Assembly: GCF_900101905.1 (NCBI RefSeq) | Contig: NZ_FNAJ01000001.1 | Coordinates: 186,001 to 250,000, forward strand | Length of the DNA: 64,000 bases | Direction of reading: 5' to 3' | Source of the DNA: Myxococcus virescens | GTDB taxonomy: Bacteria; Myxococcota; Myxococcia; Myxococcales; Myxococcaceae | Shown: piece by piece, positions 62,691 to 64,000 of the stretch | Layout: the number at the start of each line of letters is the position of its first letter | How positions within the stretch are numbered: position 1 is the stretch's first letter | Translations under genes and position numbers: made by a program | Notes under the pieces: generated by a model | What the model saw: the letters and a program-made list of their open reading frames with translations, nothing else | Database searches by the model: none | What the model was told of the DNA's origin: nothing

Positions 62691-64000
62691 TCAGCTCCTC
62701 CTGCCGCCCGACTTGCGCGCCGGAGCACGCTTCGGGGCCGCGGATGCCTTCTTCGCGGCGGCCTTGCCCGACGAGCCGCTCTTGCGCGCGGATGCCTTCT
62801 TCGCGGCGGACTTCTTCACGGGCGCGGTGCCCGACTTGCGAGCCGGGGCCTTCTTCGTCGCGACCTTCTTCGTGGTCCCAGTGCCCGACTTGCGAGTCGA
62901 GGCCTTCTTCGCCGCAGCAGTGCCCGCCTTGCGCGCTGCGGACGTCTTCGCCGCTGCGCCCGTCTTGCGAGCCGGAGCCTTCTTCGTCACGGCCTTCTTC
63001 GCAGCCGCAGACTTCTTCGTCGCCGCAGACTTCTTCGTCGCCGCAGCTGCGCCCGCCTTGCGAGCCGGAGCCTTCTTCGCCGCGGCCTTCACCGTCGCGG
63101 CGCCCACCAAGGAAGCCGGAGCCTTCTTCGTCGCGGCCTTCGCCGTCGCGGCGCCCGCCGAGGAAGCCGACGCCTTCTTCTCCGCGACCTTCGCCTTGGC
63201 CTTCCCCGCCCGAGCCGCCTTGGCGGGAATCTCCACGTGGAGCTTCTCGGTGCGCCCCGTGAACAGCACCTCCGCCACGGAGTCCATCAGCGGCTGCATG
63301 CCCTCGCCGGTGGCGCAGGACACGGGATACACACGGATGCCGCGCTCACGCAGCGCCTCCGTGAAGCCCTCCAGCCGGGCCTGCGCATCGGGCAGATCCA
63401 GCTTGTTGGCCGCCACGACCTGCGGCTTGGACGCCAGCTCCGGGCTGTACTTGCCCAGCTCCGCGTTGAGCACGTTGAAGTCGTGCAGCGGCGAGCGGCC
63501 CTCGCCCTCTGCCCCCATGTCGATGAGGTGGATCAGCACCTTGCACCGCTCCACGTGGCGCAGGAACTGGTGCCCCAGGCCCACGCCCTCGCTGGCGCCC
63601 TCGATGATGCCGGGGATGTCCGCCATCACGAAGGACAGGCCGTCCTTGTACTGGACCATGCCCAGGTTGGGGACCAGCGTGGTGAAGGGATAGTCGGCGA
63701 CCTTCGGCCGCGCCCGGCTCACGCGGGAGATGAACGTGCTCTTGCCCGCGTTGGGGAAGCCCAGCAGTCCCACGTCCGCCAGGAGCTTCAGCTCCAGCCG
63801 GAGCGTCAGTTCCTCGCCCTTCGTCCCATCCTGGGCGAAGCGCGGCGTCTGCCGGGTGGAGGTGGCGAAGTTCATGTTGCCCAGGCCGCCGCGCCCGCCC
63901 TTCGCCGCCACCCAGCGCTGGCCGGTCTCGCTCAGGTCGACCAGCAGCTCCCCGGTGTTGGCGTCCTTCACCAGCGTGCCCACAGGCACCTTGAGCACCA
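62691..64000 (-). CDS. obg: Obg GTPase with histone-H1-like tail (5' end outside window)
   Basis: At least 435 residues are visible. The end of the Obg glycine-rich domain (GGRGGLGNMNFATS), the G domain (GFPNAGKST, DIPGIIEGASEG, NKLD) and a C-terminal TGRTEKLHVEI lead into about 175 residues dominated by Lys/Ala/Pro/Arg, with repeats of KKAPARKxG type. The gene is cut at the window edge; about 80 residues are missing. The tail is unusual in Obg and should bind nucleic acid. Confidence 0.93.
   Translation of the reverse strand, partial: VLKVPVGTLVKDANTGELLVDLSETGQRWVAAKGGRGGLGNMNFATSTRQTPRFAQDGTKGEELTLRLELKLLADVGLLGFPNAGKSTFISRVSRARPKVADYPFTTLVPNLGMVQYKDGLSFVMADIPGIIEGASEGVGLGHQFLRHVERCKVLIHLIDMGAEGEGRSPLHDFNVLNAELGKYSPELASKPQVVAANKLDLPDAQARLEGFTEALRERGIRVYPVSCATGEGMQPLMDSVAEVLFTGRTEKLHVEIPAKAARAGKAKAKVAEKKASASSAGAATAKAATKKAPASLVGAATVKAAAKKAPARKAGAAAATKKSAATKKSAAAKKAVTKKAPARKTGAAAKTSAARKAGTAAAKKASTRKSGTGTTKKVATKKAPARKSGTAPVKKSAAKKASARKSGSSGKAAAKKASAAPKRAPARKSGGRRS

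Overview
The window is a high-GC chromosome segment with dense gene packing, many GTG starts, numerous lipoproteins, ECF sigma/anti-sigma pairs, a Ser/Thr kinase with a TPR tail, an FHA-GGDEF protein and a LolA/RNase J/RimO/Obg housekeeping block. This is typical of a myxobacterium of the Myxococcus type; the assignment is by gene content and codon use, not by any search.

Layout. 1-7.5 kb: lipid-activation genes (AMP-binding/carrier/acyltransferase fusion plus an SDR), an FHA-diguanylate cyclase with a tiny membrane protein behind it, glgC, and a GNAT enzyme. 7.1-13 kb: a mostly minus-strand run with rtcB, an SDR that has lost its catalytic Tyr/Lys, and adenosine deaminase, then PQQ-propeller and small lipoproteins. 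13-20.4 kb: a PcrA-type helicase, a hotdog thioesterase, and two ECF sigma/anti-sigma systems that converge on a shared terminator.

20.4-25 kb holds the most striking locus. Two small RNAs flank a PPP-type phosphatase gene and precede a Ro60-like (TROVE plus vWA) gene and two unknown genes. Each RNA folds as a Y-RNA stem carrying a circularly permuted tRNA-like module: T arm, closed acceptor stem, D arm, anticodon-like arm. The stems of the two RNAs show compensatory base changes. This is the architecture of YrlA-type bacterial Y RNAs, and rtcB (RNA ligase) lies 12 kb away. I read it as an RNA quality-control or repair system.

25-32.7 kb: DUF2267 protein, GMC oxidoreductase, endonuclease V, a secreted protein, a subtilisin lipoprotein with a perfect inverted repeat touching its start codon, and a ubiquitin-fold-like protein next to a ThiF/E1-like enzyme. 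32.7-42 kb is an accessory zone with gene remnants (AraC, IS3, VOC), a possibly acquired amidohydrolase, a flavin monooxygenase and small secreted proteins.

42-43.6 kb is an array of seven unusual tRNA-like genes, then an HNH nuclease gene, then an eighth (Ser) tRNA-like gene. 43.7-64 kb: cytochrome c lipoprotein; a ClpA/B-like AAA+ protein fused to a release-factor-like module lacking GGQ; polysaccharide deacetylase; MaoC-like protein; a kinase with an anti-sigma-type zinc motif; RNase J; YajQ; RimO; LolA; TrmH; and Obg with a long histone-H1-like tail, cut by the window edge.
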